The notes under the pieces are model-generated. The model made no database searches and was not told the origin of the DNA. It was given only the letters and a program-made list of their open reading frames with translations. A stretch of 64,000 nt of DNA from JAGTVG01 sp963820995 (GTDB lineage Bacteria; Bacteroidota; Bacteroidia; Cytophagales; Cyclobacteriaceae). Location: the NCBI GenBank assembly GCA_963820995.1, contig CAWGCL010000013.1, positions 62,001-126,000 of the forward strand, written 5' to 3'. How positions within the stretch are numbered: the stretch's first letter is position 1; each line of letters opens with the position of its first letter. A program made the translations under genes and the position numbers. Shown piece after piece: positions 50,712 through 60,222 of the stretch.

Positions 50712-51485
50712 ATGAAAATAGGGATTGCTTTATCGGGAGGTGGATCAAGAGGAATTGCTCATATCGGTATACTGAAGGCACTTGAAGAATTTGATATTCA
50801 TCCCGATATAATTTCAGGAACCAGTGCAGGTTCCATCATAGGGGCTTTATATGCTTATGGATACGAACCAGTGGAAATTCTGGAAATCGTTCAGAAGACC
50901 AAGCTATTTCAGATCCTTAGGCCTGCTTTTACACGTTCAGGCCTACTGACTCTTGAGAAAACATATGATTTCTTCAATTCTCTACTTCCCACTGATTCTT
51001 TTGATTCGTTAAAAATTCCTATGTATATCTGTGCAACTAATGTTAATAATGGTCGGTCAACTTTCTTTTCATCAGGATCCCTGATCAGATCGGTTATGGC
51101 ATCCTCAGCCATTCCTGTCATCTTTTCTCCTGTTGAAATAGATAACAAACATTATATAGATGGAGGCATAACAAATAACCTGCCTGTCGATCCCCTAATT
51201 GGACATAGCGATAAAATCATAGGTTTGCACTGTAATCCTGTGGACGAGGAATATGATACAGGGAACATGAAGAAATTATTGGAAAGAACATTTCTTATCG
51301 CAATAAATGGAAATGTAGAAAACAGAAAGAAAAACTGTGACCTCTTCCTGGAGCCTTACGAATTGAAAAAATATGGTGCGTTTGATTTTGCCAAATCAAA
51401 GGAAATGTTCGAAATAGGTTATAGGTATGCTCTAGAGAATGAGGCAATGATTAAAACTATTAAGGATAGTGGTCAGACTGTATAA
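50712..51485 (+). CDS. Patatin-like phospholipase
   Basis: A 257-residue lipid acyl hydrolase. The oxyanion/glycine-rich ALSGGGSRGIAHIGILKALEE, the nucleophile elbow GTSAGS and the catalytic Asp in DGGITNNLPVDP give the complete Ser-Asp dyad. There is no signal peptide, so it probably acts on cytoplasmic membrane lipids. It starts one base after the metallo-hydrolase stop. Confidence 0.9.
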   Translation: MKIGIALSGGGSRGIAHIGILKALEEFDIHPDIISGTSAGSIIGALYAYGYEPVEILEIVQKTKLFQILRPAFTRSGLLTLEKTYDFFNSLLPTDSFDSLKIPMYICATNVNNGRSTFFSSGSLIRSVMASSAIPVIFSPVEIDNKHYIDGGITNNLPVDPLIGHSDKIIGLHCNPVDEEYDTGNMKKLLERTFLIAINGNVENRKKNCDLFLEPYELKKYGAFDFAKSKEMFEIGYRYALENEAMIKTIKDSGQTV

Positions 51486-51807
51486 GGAGTAGTCCTTCAA
51501 ACCTGATGATTAGACAACTATCAGCACTTTTAGAAAGACAACAAATAGATCCGTTAGTGAGAAAACGATCTTTAGGTTAAAGAGGGTATGTTCAAATTGG
51601 TTATTATATTAATAACAGGGTCAAATCGATTAAGATGTAGACACACACTATCCAGTCAATAAGGGAGAAAGTACATGATCAGATCCATGAGTGAGATATC
51701 AATCAGGTCATTTAATGAGAGGGTTATCAGATCCCATTGGTTAATAAGAACCTTTTTAGAAAGATCCTCCAGGCGGTTATGGGAATTCTGTTAAGCTGCT
51801 TAATTAT
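51486..51807. other. Gene-free region between patatin and the lipoprotein gene
   Basis: About 320 bases without a convincing reading frame. Several loosely similar short stretches recur (AGATCC...TTAGTGAGA, AGATCCATGAGTGAGA, ATTTAATGAGAGG), suggesting a decayed repeat or a small pseudogene, but they are too divergent to define a unit. Confidence 0.35.
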
Positions 51808-52332
51808 TTATTCAAAATTTACACGAACGCTTAACCTTGTGGTCAAAGTCATGATCTGCAATCCCTGTGTGTGATAAAATCGACCAATAATATACTTTAT
51901 CTTTCCGGACAGATTTTCTTCTGTAGTGGCTGTACCTTCCCAGTTCATCTGATCAAAACTGTGAGTAAATTTAATGGCATTGGTCCCGGGTTCCAACGCT
52001 GTCCTGAAATAGACCTTATTGGTATAGATCGTATTTGATCCAGGACTGGTATCCGTATCTGCCAGGCCATCAGCTATCTTCAAATCCCCGGCATCTAACT
52101 GATCATCATTCGATAAGTATATGTCGAACAGAAACTGAGGAAATCCTTCTGTAGTAACTCCATAGGTTACTATAAAATTATCATTTATGTCAGCAGAAGG
52201 ATCCACGGCGAGTGATTCCAGGTTAAAGATGTTTTCACTTTCCATATCACAATCTGTGCAGCAGGAAGATAAAAATGCCAGGTAACAGCTGGTTACAACA
52301 ATTCCAAGATAAAATAATAGCTTCTTCATCAT
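51808..52332 (-). CDS. Hypothetical lipoprotein, 174 aa
   Basis: Unknown family. A type II signal peptide with LSSC places the acylated Cys near residue 24 and is followed by further Cys residues (CCTDCD). The mature part is beta-rich (IFNLESLAVDPSADINDNFIVTYGV, KVYFRTALEPGTNAIKFTHSF) and resembles Ig-like or adhesin-type surface proteins. It is probably outer-membrane-anchored. It lies just downstream of tyrS on the minus strand. Confidence 0.6.
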   Translation of the reverse strand: MMKKLLFYLGIVVTSCYLAFLSSCCTDCDMESENIFNLESLAVDPSADINDNFIVTYGVTTEGFPQFLFDIYLSNDDQLDAGDLKIADGLADTDTSPGSNTIYTNKVYFRTALEPGTNAIKFTHSFDQMNWEGTATTEENLSGKIKYIIGRFYHTQGLQIMTLTTRLSVRVNFE

Positions 52333-52374
52333 AATATAATTGTATATGAGTATAACTGAAAAAGTAACCTAATA

Positions 52375-53658
52375 TTATTGTACAATTACAAGATAATAGT
52401 TCTTTTTCCCCTTCTGGACCAGCAGGTATTTCCCATTCAGAAGGTTAAAATCTGATTTATCATCAGGATTGCTGATTTTTTCCTTGTTTATACTGACACC
52501 ACCTCCTTTGATCATCCTTCGGGCTTCACCCTTAGAATTAAATATGATGCCATTGGTAGAGACAGACAATAATGATGTCACATCCTCCGCATTATTAAGC
52601 TCATTTTTACTGATTACCGATTGAGGTACTCCATCAAAAACAGATAATAATGTTTTTTCGTCTATCTCATTAAGTTGTTCTGTCGTCGACCTTCCAAAGA
52701 GAATGTTAGAAGCTTTTAAAGCCGTATCAAGTTCCTGCTTACTGTGAATTCTTATAGTAAGATCTTCCGCAAGGTTTTTTTGCAAAATTCGAAGATGCGG
52801 GGCTTCTTTGTGTTCCTTTTCCAGTGCTTCAATTTGATCTTTATCAAATAAGGTAAATATCCTAATATAATTACTGGCATCCTCATCGGAACTATTCAAC
52901 CAATATTGATAGAACTTATATGGTGTGGTCCTTTCCGGATCAAGCCATACGTTTCCTCCTTCGGATTTGCCAAATTTAGATCCATCAGCCTTTTTAACCA
53001 ATGGGGCCGTTAAAGCAAAAGCTTCACCACCTTCCTTTCTTCTGATCAACTCGGTACCTGTAACGATATTGCCCCATTGATCACTTCCACCCATTTGAAG
53101 TTTCAGACCTCTGTTCTTATAAAGCCAGTAAAAATCATATCCCTGTATAAGCTGATAAGTGAATTCTGTAAAAGACATTCCGCCTTCCAGCCTTTTTTTA
53201 ACAGATTCCTTAGCCATCATATAGTTAACAGAAATATGCTTTCCGACATCACGAATGAAATGGAGAATATTAAACTCCTTAAACCATTCATAATTATTCA
53301 CTATCTCCGCGGATGATTCACCACAGTCAAAATCCAGGAATTTTTCAAGTTGTTTTCTTTGTCCCTCAATATTGGCCTGGATCTGTTCAACAGATAACAA
53401 TTGTCTTTCTGAGGATCTGCCTGATGGATCCCCAACCATCCCGGTGGCACCGCCAACCAGTGCTATTGGCTTATGCCCAGCTCTCTGGAAATGAACCAAT
53501 AACATGACAGGAACAAGGCTGCCAATATGTAGTGAATCCGCTGTTGGGTCAAATCCAATATAACCAAGTGTTCTTTCTTTTTTTAACAATTCGTCAGTTC
53601 CCGGCATTATATCGTGGATAAGGCCACGCCAGGCAAGTTCTTCTACAAAATCAATCAT
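52375..53658 (-). CDS. tyrS: Tyrosyl-tRNA synthetase
   Basis: A 427-residue class I synthetase with an S4 RNA-binding domain at the C-terminus. It contains GFDPTADSLHIGSLVPV (HIGH-type motif), GGATGMVGDPSGRSSER, the tyrosine-binding GGSDQWGNIVTGTELI and the KMSKS-type motif KFGKSEGGN. The S4 part (ARRMIKGGGVSINKEKI) closes the protein. Family length is normal and the frame is intact. Confidence 0.96.
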   Translation of the reverse strand: MIDFVEELAWRGLIHDIMPGTDELLKKERTLGYIGFDPTADSLHIGSLVPVMLLVHFQRAGHKPIALVGGATGMVGDPSGRSSERQLLSVEQIQANIEGQRKQLEKFLDFDCGESSAEIVNNYEWFKEFNILHFIRDVGKHISVNYMMAKESVKKRLEGGMSFTEFTYQLIQGYDFYWLYKNRGLKLQMGGSDQWGNIVTGTELIRRKEGGEAFALTAPLVKKADGSKFGKSEGGNVWLDPERTTPYKFYQYWLNSSDEDASNYIRIFTLFDKDQIEALEKEHKEAPHLRILQKNLAEDLTIRIHSKQELDTALKASNILFGRSTTEQLNEIDEKTLLSVFDGVPQSVISKNELNNAEDVTSLLSVSTNGIIFNSKGEARRMIKGGGVSINKEKISNPDDKSDFNLLNGKYLLVQKGKKNYYLVIVQ

Positions 53659-53914
53659 CTATTTATAATTCTAACAAAAGGCAAAGATAAATGAATGAAC
53701 CTAAATATTTGAACATTGCTGGGAATGATTCTTTTATTATGAGGACCAATAATTTAATATTTAATGAAGGGGTAGGTTATTCGTTTAATAGTCGGGGCCC
53801 ATCATGTCTAAAAAAAATGTAAAAGACAATAAATTAAAGAATTGTGATTCGGGAAAGATTATATTAAACAGGAGCTTTAATCCCTTCGGATTGATGAACC
53901 TCAATCGTTGCTAC

Positions 53915-55135
53915 TTAAACCTCGTCATTATTCTTAATCAGGGCTTTGTCAATCGCTACAACAATCTTTTCGACAGCTTCTCTTATCTGCTCTCTGGTAA
54001 TTATTAAGGGTGGTGCAAGCCTGAAACTGTTAGCTGTTGATAAAAACCAGAAGGTAATGATCCCTTCTCTCAGGCATTCGTTAACAATGTCCTTTACTAT
54101 TCCTGCATTTTCAAACTCAATGGCCATCATAAGACCAATCCTCCTGATCTCAAGAATTGCTCTATGCTTTAAAAGTGATTCCAGTAATCTCCCTTTTTCT
54201 TCTACTTCAGATATTATCTTTTCTTTTTGTAGTACTTCTATTGTGGCTCTCGCAGCGGCGCAATTCACGGGGTGACCACCAAAAGTAGTAATATGACCCA
54301 ATGGTGGCTGATGGGTAAGTGAGTTCATTACTTCCCGGTTTGAAATAAAAGCGCCAATAGGCATTCCACCACCCATTGCTTTGGCTAGTGTTAAAATATC
54401 CGGTACAATGTTAAAATGTTCAAAGGCAAACCATTTTCCTGTTCTGCCGAAACCAGTTTGTACTTCATCCAATATCAACAAAGTACCGGTCTCATCGCAT
54501 CTTTTCCGTAAAGCCTGCATATAGGTAACAGATGGGATTCTGACACCTGCATCACCCTGTATGGGCTCAATGATCACAGCAGCGGTTTTATCGGATATCA
54601 GATCCAAATCAGACATTTTGTTGAAATGAATAAACCTGATCCCCGGTATTAGTGGCCTGAAGGCATATTTTTTGTTTTCATTGCCGGTGACACTTAATGA
54701 TCCTGAAGTATTGCCATGATATGAGTTAAAACAGGAAACGATCTCTGTTCTGCCTGTATATCTTTTGGCTAGCTTAATAGCTCCTTCATTGGCTTCAGTA
54801 CCCGAATTGACCAGATAAAAACAATCTAGTTTTGCAGGAAGGATCTCTGAAAGTTTTTCTGCCAATTGCGATTGAGCGTCCTGAATAAACTCCCCATATG
54901 CCATCACGTGCATATGCTTTTTTAGTTGATTATGAATGGCTTCTATTACCTGAGGATGAGAATGACCAATATTGTTTACCGATATGCCGGATATCATATC
55001 AAAATAAGCTTTCCCATTCTTGTCAAAAATATAAATTCCTTCAGCCTTATCGACTTCCAGGCCCATAGGGAAATCGGTAGTCTGCGCCAGGTGATCGTAA
55101 AAAAGTCTATTATTTTCGGAAACTCCCTTTTTCAT
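53915..55135 (-). CDS. Class III aminotransferase (acetylornithine/aspartate-family type)
   Basis: A 406-residue PLP enzyme with NSGTEANEGAIKLAKRYTGR, HGNTSGSLSVTG, ILDEVQTGFGRTGKWFAFEH and the PLP lysine in TLAKAMGGGMPIGAF. The subgroup includes acetylornithine and 4-aminobutyrate aminotransferases; no neighbouring arginine or GABA genes settle it. The vWA-protein gene ends two bases before its start, so both may be transcribed together. It is likely a housekeeping amino-acid enzyme. Confidence 0.85.
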   Translation of the reverse strand: MKKGVSENNRLFYDHLAQTTDFPMGLEVDKAEGIYIFDKNGKAYFDMISGISVNNIGHSHPQVIEAIHNQLKKHMHVMAYGEFIQDAQSQLAEKLSEILPAKLDCFYLVNSGTEANEGAIKLAKRYTGRTEIVSCFNSYHGNTSGSLSVTGNENKKYAFRPLIPGIRFIHFNKMSDLDLISDKTAAVIIEPIQGDAGVRIPSVTYMQALRKRCDETGTLLILDEVQTGFGRTGKWFAFEHFNIVPDILTLAKAMGGGMPIGAFISNREVMNSLTHQPPLGHITTFGGHPVNCAAARATIEVLQKEKIISEVEEKGRLLESLLKHRAILEIRRIGLMMAIEFENAGIVKDIVNECLREGIITFWFLSTANSFRLAPPLIITREQIREAVEKIVVAIDKALIKNNDEV

Positions 55136-55137
55136 TA

Positions 55138-56547
55138 TTAGTTCAATACAAGATCAATCGTTCTTCCTGATTGAATTGTGAAGGTTTTGATCTTTGAATA
55201 TTTACTGCCCAAAGCATCTTTACTGCGAAATACCAGTTTGTAATCACCAGGTTGCAATGCGATAGAGTTTTCTGCTTTATTATCCGGGAGATTATAGATC
55301 CATTCAGAGGAACCATCATCAAGCAGTAAATATATACTGCCAATTCCCGTAAAACTACTTTTTATATTTATTATACCCGGAGCTGGTATTTCAATCCTGT
55401 TAAATTCCTTTGGAATAACAGGGATGTCCAATAATTCTATCATAGGTAATGTGGTTATACGGATATCGTATTCCCCTGACAGGAAATCGTGCGCTTCCTC
55501 TATGTCCAGGGATTTGAGGATCCGATCGTCTCCCTTCCGGTATATCAGCACCTTTACATCTTTTTTGTATTCTGAATGGTTTTTTTGATTGACTTCCAGA
55601 GATCCCTGGGGGCATTTTATCCTTATCACATTATGTTTACCTGGAATGATTTCAGGATTATCTTCAATAACCGGGGGCAGTGTGTTTACCCTGATGTCAT
55701 ACGAAATCACAGCATCAACTTCCACACTATCGGGTTTTCCAAACGGATCAAGATAGTGAACGAAATCATATGCAGCAATTCCTGTAAAGTCATTGATGAA
55801 AGTAATATTAATGTCTGATATGCCTGGATGGTTTTCATGGTCCAGCAATTCTATACTCACAGTTGTTTTTTCCAGTGTCTGATCGATTGATTTCTTTAAA
55901 GCGGATCTGAAACCTGCAATATTTTCCGCATCAAAATATTGCCCCATACACCCAAATTGTTCATCAAAGCTTTTCTCCATGCCAATCCCTATAATAAAAG
56001 GTTTTAGGAAGATATTCTGCTTCTGTAACTCAAGAGAGACGCTGCAAGGATCACCTTCACAAGATTCTATTCCATCAGTTATAATTATTATTATATTCCT
56101 CGAATTATCATCTTTGGGGAAATCCCCGCCAGCCTGTTCAAGTGAATAGGCCAGAGGTGTTGTACCCTGTGGATTGACCTGATTTAATTTTTGAATTAGC
56201 TCAGTATGGTTTTCCTTTCCAAAAGGAACCTCCAGTTTGCTGTCATCACATCTTTGATACTTTCTATGATATTGATGACCGTATACTCTAAGTGCTAGCT
56301 CAAGATCTGTATCGCTTCTTAGTGAATCTATAAACTCTGCAAGAAATGTTTTAGCAACATTTATCTTTAGGGTGGGGCCCCATTCTGCCAGCATACTACC
56401 TGAACCATCCAATAGAAACAGAATTCGGGTTTTATCGGGTGGTTTTTGCTCATATTCCTGCCCATAAACAAATGAGGATAGTATATTTATTAACAATATA
56501 ATCCCTAATGTTCTGAGAACCTTTCGGAATGTAATACAATCTGACAT
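55138..56547 (-). CDS. vWA-domain protein, exported
   Basis: A 469-residue protein with a signal peptide (TLGIILLINILSSFVYGQ) and a von Willebrand A domain: MIDAS motif FLLDGSGSMLAEWG, threonine in PQGTTPLAYS and aspartate in ITDGIESCEGDPC. The C-terminal half carries beta-strand modules (PGIINIKSSFTGIGSIYLLL) and ends GRTIDLVLN. It probably binds divalent metals and partner proteins at the periplasm or surface. The class III aminotransferase gene begins two bases after the stop. Confidence 0.87.
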   Translation of the reverse strand: MSDCITFRKVLRTLGIILLINILSSFVYGQEYEQKPPDKTRILFLLDGSGSMLAEWGPTLKINVAKTFLAEFIDSLRSDTDLELALRVYGHQYHRKYQRCDDSKLEVPFGKENHTELIQKLNQVNPQGTTPLAYSLEQAGGDFPKDDNSRNIIIIITDGIESCEGDPCSVSLELQKQNIFLKPFIIGIGMEKSFDEQFGCMGQYFDAENIAGFRSALKKSIDQTLEKTTVSIELLDHENHPGISDINITFINDFTGIAAYDFVHYLDPFGKPDSVEVDAVISYDIRVNTLPPVIEDNPEIIPGKHNVIRIKCPQGSLEVNQKNHSEYKKDVKVLIYRKGDDRILKSLDIEEAHDFLSGEYDIRITTLPMIELLDIPVIPKEFNRIEIPAPGIINIKSSFTGIGSIYLLLDDGSSEWIYNLPDNKAENSIALQPGDYKLVFRSKDALGSKYSKIKTFTIQSGRTIDLVLN

Positions 56548-56611
56548 AGCTAAAGTTTAATTGAATTCCGAAATTATACAGCCTTAATACCCTTGATCTA
56601 TCTATGTCCGG

Positions 56612-57061
56612 TTAATCAAGTATCTGGACCGTATGATCTTTGGTTTTAACCTTTTCTATAATTTTTTCAATTACACCATTTTCATCAATAATAAAGGTTA
56701 CTCTTGCCGTTCCCATGTATTTTCGTCCATACATAGACTTTTCTACCCAGGTGCCATATGATTCATGAATGCTCTTGTCAACATCAGCAAGTAACCTGAA
56801 AGGAAGTTCATATTTGTCAATGAACTTCTGATGTGATTTCTCTGAATCAGAACTCACACCCAGGATTTCATATCCTTTTGATGTAAATTGAGCGTAATTG
56901 TCTCTCAGATTGCATGCCTCAGCAGTGCATCCAGGGGTATCGTCTTTTGGGTAGAAATACAAAACAACCTTTTTGCCTGTAAAATCGGATAATTTTACTT
57001 TATTGCCATCCTGATCCGTCGATTCGAAACTTGGAGCTTTGTCTCCTTCTTTTAATTTCAT
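56612..57061 (-). CDS. bcp: Thioredoxin-dependent thiol peroxidase (BCP/PrxQ)
   Basis: A 149-residue one-Cys/two-Cys peroxiredoxin of the BCP type. The peroxidatic Cys is in PGCTAEACNLRD, with the second Cys four residues later as in atypical two-Cys members, and VLYFYPKDDTPGC precedes it. It reduces H2O2 and organic peroxides with thioredoxin. The gene is intact. Confidence 0.94.
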   Translation of the reverse strand: MKLKEGDKAPSFESTDQDGNKVKLSDFTGKKVVLYFYPKDDTPGCTAEACNLRDNYAQFTSKGYEILGVSSDSEKSHQKFIDKYELPFRLLADVDKSIHESYGTWVEKSMYGRKYMGTARVTFIIDENGVIEKIIEKVKTKDHTVQILD

Positions 57062-57078
57062 AAGATTATATTTAATTT

Positions 57079-58992
57079 TTATTCAATCTGAACTGCGTAT
57101 TCATTTACATTTCCTACGTTGTCCTCTACTGTTAATTTAAACGCCCCTGCTAACGGATTGTTTGGTTTTAATGTTTCAGACCAGATAAGTTTTCGTTTTG
57201 GATCATAATGCATCAATATCCATTCATCATTTAAATAAGCTTTGTAAACCTTGATGCCGGACATGTCATCATCAATTTTAAAACTTACCTTCTTTCTGTC
57301 GAGCTGTAATGGTTTAATGCTAGGTTTGATGGTGTCTTCAAGAATGGTGTAGGAACCAAGAGATTTAGTAGAAATTGTGATCTCATTATTATCCCAGTTG
57401 TTTCCCAGGAATGAAAAATGATTATAATCCACGGTGCTATATAGAGCATATTTTTCTGAAATGGTGTAATCTAATCTTGGTTTGAAAGTTATTCGAATTG
57501 GATTTGCCAAGGGGATTGTTGTATTACCGATTGTAAATATTTCCGCATACTTATCCGGAAGGATATTATATTCAGCTTCGAGGTATAATGTATCGTACAG
57601 TGACCTTCGAGATGAACGAATATCGAAAACCTTATTGTAAAAATTAAAATCGATTGTAGAAGGTACCATGACTTCATAATTCAGATCTTTTGATATATCG
57701 CAGACATTTAATGAATCCGGAAGTCCCAGATTCATATCCCATAAATATACAGCATGATTTTCTGAATGATATGAAGGAATTATCTCATACATCATTCTAT
57801 TAGAATACAGCAAACAATGATTTGCAGTTTCAGATGAAATGGGAGCTGTAATTTTCAGGTATCTTTCAAAAAGCTCGGTAATTATCTTGTCTGAAGAACG
57901 ATCCGTGATTTTTGTCACCTGTGTTAAGGGCTTAGTTCCTTTTAAGGTGAATGAAAAAGTAGATTCATTACCATAAACATCCTTTAGATTTACTTTTACA
58001 TTATATGTGTCCTCATCATTGATCTCAATGATGCCTTTGTTTTTTACCTCAGGATAAAAAGGAAGTTTATTTCCGTCATCCAGGTACATTTTCTGAAAAG
58101 TGCCATTTTTATTTCTTCTTGCCTCAAAATCATAATAATTGACCACATGGCGGGTATCGCTAAAACTGAAAGAATCAATCTGGACAGAAAAAATTCTTTC
58201 ATTATCCAGCATAACTGAAATATATGGAATTCCATTCCTGTTAAGGGCACCATTAAATTTATCATAAGCCTTGATCTGTAGCCCTATCTTCCCATTCACC
58301 TCTATTGGTGTATCATATGTATATTCATTGCCATTCTTTTTGACCTTATATTCGATCCTTCCAAATTCATTGTTTATCCTGGCGTTTATATCCATTGTCT
58401 TCAATGCAAATTCATAAACAACAGGAGGGATGTTATCTTTTATCTCGCTGAAATTTTTCTTTAATGGATTTTGTGGGCGCTGATTTTCATCCCTGATTTC
58501 AAAGTGAAGATGCGGCCCCTGGGAAGATCCGGTATTCCCAGATAATCCAATAAGATCCCCTTTCTTTATCTGAAATATACTTTTGTCAGGAAACAGATCA
58601 ACCTGGAATGATTCCTTTTCATATTGCTGTTCCCGAACATAATTTCCAATATCTTCGCTGAACCTAAGCAAATGTCCGTATACTGAAGTTTCTCCATTTG
58701 GGTGTAATATATACAATGCATGACCATATCCTCCTGAAGAGACTTTTATCCTGCTTACATGTCCATCCTGGGTTGCATAAACAGGCAAACCTGATCTCCC
58801 GCTGGTCTTAATATCCATCCCGGCATGAAAGTGAGTGGCCCTGATTTCACCCATAGTGCCGGACAAATAGTTATTCTCATTTGGTCGAACCGGGAAAAAA
58901 TAGATTTCATCGTCTTTTGATTCCTGGCTGAACAAATTAATACTTAGAAATAATAAAGCGATATAGTATATTACTTTACTTGATTTCAACAT
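57079..58992 (-). CDS. M23-family metallopeptidase, exported
   Basis: A 637-residue exported protein. A signal peptide (MLKSSKVIYYIALLFLSINLFSQ) precedes an N-terminal LytM domain with the zinc residues in HFHAGMDIKTSGRSGLPVYA, YGHALYILHPNG, SVYGHLLRF and GPHLHFEIRD. The C-terminal part is a long beta-rich region without a recognised domain. It probably cuts or remodels peptidoglycan cross-links. Its start overlaps the stop of the FAH-family gene by 17 bases, so they are coupled. Confidence 0.9.
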   Translation of the reverse strand: MLKSSKVIYYIALLFLSINLFSQESKDDEIYFFPVRPNENNYLSGTMGEIRATHFHAGMDIKTSGRSGLPVYATQDGHVSRIKVSSGGYGHALYILHPNGETSVYGHLLRFSEDIGNYVREQQYEKESFQVDLFPDKSIFQIKKGDLIGLSGNTGSSQGPHLHFEIRDENQRPQNPLKKNFSEIKDNIPPVVYEFALKTMDINARINNEFGRIEYKVKKNGNEYTYDTPIEVNGKIGLQIKAYDKFNGALNRNGIPYISVMLDNERIFSVQIDSFSFSDTRHVVNYYDFEARRNKNGTFQKMYLDDGNKLPFYPEVKNKGIIEINDEDTYNVKVNLKDVYGNESTFSFTLKGTKPLTQVTKITDRSSDKIITELFERYLKITAPISSETANHCLLYSNRMMYEIIPSYHSENHAVYLWDMNLGLPDSLNVCDISKDLNYEVMVPSTIDFNFYNKVFDIRSSRRSLYDTLYLEAEYNILPDKYAEIFTIGNTTIPLANPIRITFKPRLDYTISEKYALYSTVDYNHFSFLGNNWDNNEITISTKSLGSYTILEDTIKPSIKPLQLDRKKVSFKIDDDMSGIKVYKAYLNDEWILMHYDPKRKLIWSETLKPNNPLAGAFKLTVEDNVGNVNEYAVQIE

Positions 58993-59587
58993 TCAATAGC
59001 TTTTGGTCTTCTATATACCCCTCAAGTTTGTTGCCAATTTTTATCGGGCCAACTCCCTTTGGTGTTCCGGTAAATATCAGATCACCACTTCTAAGGGTAA
59101 TAAATTTAGATATATATGAAATAATTTGGTTGAAACTAAATAACATTAAGGATGAATTTCCCTGCTGTTTTACCTGCCCATCCACCTTAAGTGAGAAGTT
59201 AATATTATTAATATCCTGAAAGTCACTTAATGGAAGAAATTCAGATATCGGAGCTGATCCGTCAAATCCTTTAGCAAGAGCCCATGGTAGGCCTTTATCT
59301 TTTGCTTTTGTCTGGAGATCTCGGGCAGTAAAATCAATACCCAATCCAATCGCATCGAAGTATGTATGCGCAAATTTTTCGTTTATATTTTTCCCCATTT
59401 TACATAATCGAAGCACTAATTCCACTTCATAATGTATATCGTTTGAAAAATCCGGGAAATAAAAAGGTTGATTATTCCTTACTAGTGCGGTGTCTGGTTT
59501 GGTAAAAATGACAGGTTCATCCGGCCTTTCGTTATTTAACTCTTTGATGTGTTCAACATAGTTCCGGCCGATCGCAAGTATTTTCAT
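58976..59587 (-). CDS. Fumarylacetoacetate hydrolase family protein
   Basis: A 203-residue FAH-fold protein; I chose the internal ATG giving MKILAIGRNYVEHI because the 21 upstream residues (MRFFLMFRFLCL...) look like read-through. Metal ligands are in YEVELVLRLCK, and FTARDLQ, GFDGSAPIS and GDLIFTGTPKGVGPI mark the substrate and catalytic loops. Members act as acylpyruvate hydrolases, decarboxylases or oxaloacetate tautomerases; the substrate is open. It overlaps the M23-peptidase start. Confidence 0.88.
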   Translation of the reverse strand: MKILAIGRNYVEHIKELNNERPDEPVIFTKPDTALVRNNQPFYFPDFSNDIHYEVELVLRLCKMGKNINEKFAHTYFDAIGLGIDFTARDLQTKAKDKGLPWALAKGFDGSAPISEFLPLSDFQDINNINFSLKVDGQVKQQGNSSLMLFSFNQIISYISKFITLRSGDLIFTGTPKGVGPIKIGNKLEGYIEDQKLLNVEIK

Positions 59588-59950
59588 TTGATAATGGCTT
59601 TTTTTTACCTGGTTTAAACATAGAAATCGAAACATTAAAAAAAATCGCATCGACTCAATATGAATTAGTACAGTTATTTTCTAAAAGATATAACGATGAA
59701 AAAACTCAAGTATGCATCTTATTACGATTTTTGTGCAAAAATAGGCTTATTGGACTGACTCACAACGTATTATTGAAGTTTTTTTTTGATTGGCAATTAA
59801 TCTATTGAGTTTTTTGTTGGAAATTTTCTGGATCCGAACATTTGTGATCGATTTTGAACAGGAGAGATTTGCAAAAAACATACTCAGGGTTAATAAACGC
59901 AATATTTTTTATTGGCATGTTAATTGAAACATAGAAGTAAATGATAAATT
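59588..59950. other. Gene-free region before the small membrane protein
   Basis: About 360 AT-rich bases, divergent between the FAH-family gene (minus) and the small membrane protein gene (plus). A 20-codon ORF (MKKLKYASYYDFCAKIGLLD) exists near 59697 but is too short to trust. No RNA gene is evident. Confidence 0.3.
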
Positions 59951-60211
59951 ATGGATAATAGAACAACGTATCACCAGCTACAATCAGATGTAAAAAACTC
60001 AAGTAGAATTGTAATTGCACTGTTTTTACTTTCAACTTTTGGGATTTTGGCAGGAATATCAGGATTTATATTTGATATTATACACATTTATTTACCAGGA
60101 TTCTCACCAGTGTTCATGTTTATTACTTCTGTTGTACTAATGCTTGTTTCCTTTATAATTTATCGAAACACAAGGAACTTGACAGAATCTCTAGGAAGTG
60201 TAAAAGCTTAG
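59951..60211 (+). CDS. Small inner-membrane protein, 86 aa
   Basis: Two predicted membrane helices (IVIALFLLSTFGILAGISGFI and VFMFITSVVLMLVSFIIY) joined by a short loop, with charged ends. I do not recognise a family. It converges with the TPR histidine kinase gene, their stops 12 bases apart. It could be a small regulatory or stress protein. Confidence 0.55.
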   Translation: MDNRTTYHQLQSDVKNSSRIVIALFLLSTFGILAGISGFIFDIIHIYLPGFSPVFMFITSVVLMLVSFIIYRNTRNLTESLGSVKA

Positions 60212-60222
60212 TAGATTCGTTT

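Noticed and set aside
53804..54007. 67-codon plus-strand ORF at the class III aminotransferase end
   Set aside because: Mostly antisense to the aminotransferase C-terminus and not supported by composition.
59697..59759. 20-codon ORF MKKLKYASYYDFCAKIGLLD as a small peptide gene
   Set aside because: Too short to distinguish from chance and no ribosome-binding or conservation evidence.
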